From JBQCEE01 sp051960575 (GTDB taxonomy: Bacteria; Actinomycetota; Actinomycetes; Mycobacteriales; Jatrophihabitantaceae): DNA of 6,278 bases. The translations under genes and the position numbers were made by a program. The stretch lies in the NCBI RefSeq assembly GCF_051960575.1, contig NZ_JBQCEE010000182.1, forward strand, positions 1 through 6,278, in the 5' to 3' direction. Shown in pieces: positions 5,150 through 6,278 of the stretch (position 1 is its first letter; the number at the start of each line of letters is the position of its first letter). Below the pieces are notes generated by a model. It saw only the letters and a list, made by a program, of their open reading frames with translations, ran no database searches and had not been told where the DNA came from.

Positions 5150-6278
5150 CTAGTGCAGCGGCGTGCGCGTCGTCGCCATGCCGGTGTCCTTGCCCTTGAG
5201 CCAGGTGTCGAACCACTCGAGTTCGAGCGGCTGCAGGCCCGGGTCGGTCGACCCGACGAGGTGCGTGTACGGGCCGTCGAGCAGCTGGTAGCGGCCGGTC
5301 ACCGGCTGGGTCGCGGTCATCGGCGCCGTCGACGACCGTCCCGCCCACGCGTTCTGCAGAACCGCGTAGTACAGCGGCTCGCCGCGCTGGAACAGGTCGT
5401 ACTCGCCGCCGACGAGGTAGGCCGGGATGTGGTTCGCGACGACCTTGTCGAGCACCGTCGTCGGTGACTGCTGCTTCCAGGTCTGCGTGTCGAACGAGTC
5501 GGGGCCGCCGAGGTAGGTCTTGAGCAGGAACGCCGCGTTGTAGTCGCCGGTGTTCTGCGCGTGCTGCAGCAGCACCTGCAGCCGCGACTGCAGGTCGGTC
5601 GGGTCCTGCAGCAGGCCGACGACCGGGTTCAGCAGGTTCACCGCCGGCAGCAGGCCGCCGAGGTAGGCGACGTCGAACTCGCCGCCGGGGATGCCGCCCA
5701 TGAACGCGGTGTCGCGGTAGACCTCGTTCGCGGACACGATCGGGAAGATCGCCTTCACCGGCGAGTTCGGCCCGACCGCGCCGGCGGTGAGCAGCTGGGT
5801 GATGCCGAGGTACGAGGCGCCGTGCAGCCCGACCTTCCCGCTCGAGTGCGGCAGCTTCGCCGCCCAGTTCACCACGGCCACGCTGTCCCTGACCTGCTGC
5901 GGGTCGAAGAGGCTGAACGTGCCGCCGGACGACCCGGTGCCGCGCACGTCGACCGCGACGTCGATGTACCCGCGCTGGACGAACCAGGGGTCGATCCCGA
6001 TGACGTTGCGCCCGTACGGCGACTGCGTCAGCAGCACCGGGAAGCGGCCGGCGGCGGACTTGCCGGTGGCGAGGTCGGTGGGCGTGTCGACGGTCGCGCG
6101 CAGGATCGTGCCGTCGGCCATCCGGATGGGCACCTCCTGCTGCGAGGCGACGCCGTAGATCGGGCCCGGGTCGCTCCAGTGGTGCCCCGGCGCGGCGCTC
6201 GCGGCGATCGCCACGGCGAGCGGGTCGGTCGTCGCGGCGCCCGCGCCACCGTCGGTCAGGGCGGGCGACGCGGCGAGC
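5150..6278 (-). CDS. CocE/NonD-family hydrolase, catalytic domain up to the in-frame TAG (5' partial)
   Basis: If translation stops at 5150-5152, this is the product. Numbering from the in-frame GTG at 6214, the oxyanion-tyrosine motif SPYGRN is at 65-70, DVRGTGSSGG at 89-98, and the nucleophile elbow GLHGASYLG at 129-137 with Ser134. A helical cap with FMGGIPGGEFD and several hydrophobic stretches covers about 165-255. Asp273 follows in GGEYDLFQRG, and His318 in GPYTHLV. The domain ends with LELEWFDTWLKGKDTG (330-345), the usual lead-in to the jelly roll, and TAG is codon 355. The whole catalytic triad is therefore upstream of the stop. The GTG at 6214 is probably not the true start, since the frame stays open to the window edge with no ribosome binding site seen. 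Substrate unknown. Confidence 0.75.
   Translation of the reverse strand, partial: LAASPALTDGGAGAATTDPLAVAIAASAAPGHHWSDPGPIYGVASQQEVPIRMADGTILRATVDTPTDLATGKSAAGRFPVLLTQSPYGRNVIGIDPWFVQRGYIDVAVDVRGTGSSGGTFSLFDPQQVRDSVAVVNWAAKLPHSSGKVGLHGASYLGITQLLTAGAVGPNSPVKAIFPIVSANEVYRDTAFMGGIPGGEFDVAYLGGLLPAVNLLNPVVGLLQDPTDLQSRLQVLLQHAQNTGDYNAAFLLKTYLGGPDSFDTQTWKQQSPTTVLDKVVANHIPAYLVGGEYDLFQRGEPLYYAVLQNAWAGRSSTAPMTATQPVTGRYQLLDGPYTHLVGSTDPGLQPLELEWFDTWLKGKDTGMATTRTPLH

Larger units (their letters stand above)
4358..6278 (-). pseudogene. CocE/NonD-family (peptidase S15-like) hydrolase, split by one in-frame TAG; 5' end outside window
   Basis: The reading frame runs open from the right edge of the window to TAG at 4358-4360 except for a single TAG at 5150-5152. 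Both sides are in the same frame and together make one normal two-domain protein of more than 635 residues: an alpha/beta-hydrolase catalytic domain, then a jelly-roll domain (X-Pro dipeptidyl-peptidase C-terminal type). Members hydrolyse acyl esters or N-terminal X-Pro peptides, and many actinobacterial members are secreted. The first visible residues (LAASPALTDGGAGAATTDP) form a low-complexity Ala/Gly/Thr stretch, as expected for the start of a mature secreted protein; any signal peptide lies off the window. A single base change could produce the stop, for example from CAG (Gln), TTG (Leu) or TCG (Ser). No frameshift or other decay is visible, so the lesion is recent, a sequencing error, or tolerated. 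Confidence 0.8.

Noticed and set aside
5150..5152. Pyrrolysine or other programmed recoding at the internal TAG
   Set aside because: No pyl genes or recoding structure are in the window, and this hydrolase family is not known for recoding; nonsense mutation or error is simpler.
4391..5467. Long + strand open frame opposite the hydrolase
   Set aside because: Its product is an Arg/Gly/Val-rich shadow typical of GC-rich DNA, while the - strand frame carries clear family motifs.

Overview
The window is very GC-rich, with strong G/C at codon third positions. It carries actinobacterial-type versions of GlmU, a PRPP synthetase and a membrane acyl-CoA desaturase, so I read it as part of a high-GC actinobacterial chromosome. 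A Propionibacteriales- or Frankiales-like organism would fit, but I cannot name a genus from sequence alone. The layout looks like stable core chromosome. I see no insertion sequence, integrase, phage gene or CRISPR array.

Left part (1-1599): the 3' end of a kynureninase gene (tryptophan/kynurenine catabolism, + strand) converges on a stearoyl-CoA-type delta-9 desaturase gene (- strand). Between them lies a compact repeat cluster: a long hairpin that contains the kynureninase stop codon, followed by two tandem 31-base copies of one arm, the second ending exactly at the desaturase stop codon. The hairpin probably terminates transcription in both directions.

Middle (1600-4360): a divergent control region of about 150 bases separates the desaturase from a rightward unit. 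It holds a TACG-N4-CGTA dyad in front of the desaturase and a perfect 16-base palindrome inside the likely promoter of the rightward unit. The rightward unit starts with a tRNA-Gln(UUG) gene. This is followed 25 bases later by glmU (both final steps of UDP-GlcNAc synthesis, for peptidoglycan and actinobacterial thiol/glycan precursors) and prs (PRPP for nucleotides, histidine, tryptophan, NAD and, in actinobacteria, arabinan precursors). glmU and prs overlap by one base (TGATG). A strong hairpin terminator follows prs, next to a second hairpin that competes with it.

Right part (4358-6278): on the - strand, converging on prs, lies a CocE/NonD-type (peptidase S15-like) alpha/beta hydrolase, probably secreted, whose 5' end lies outside the window. 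Its reading frame is intact except for one in-frame TAG at 5150-5152. This stop falls at the boundary between a complete catalytic domain (Ser, Asp and His all visible) and a complete C-terminal jelly-roll domain. It is the oddest thing in the window: a fresh pseudogene, a truncated but possibly active enzyme, or a sequencing error.

I found no convincing undescribed multi-gene system. The best leads are the interrupted hydrolase, the repeat cluster at 534-648 and the two dyads in the divergent control region.
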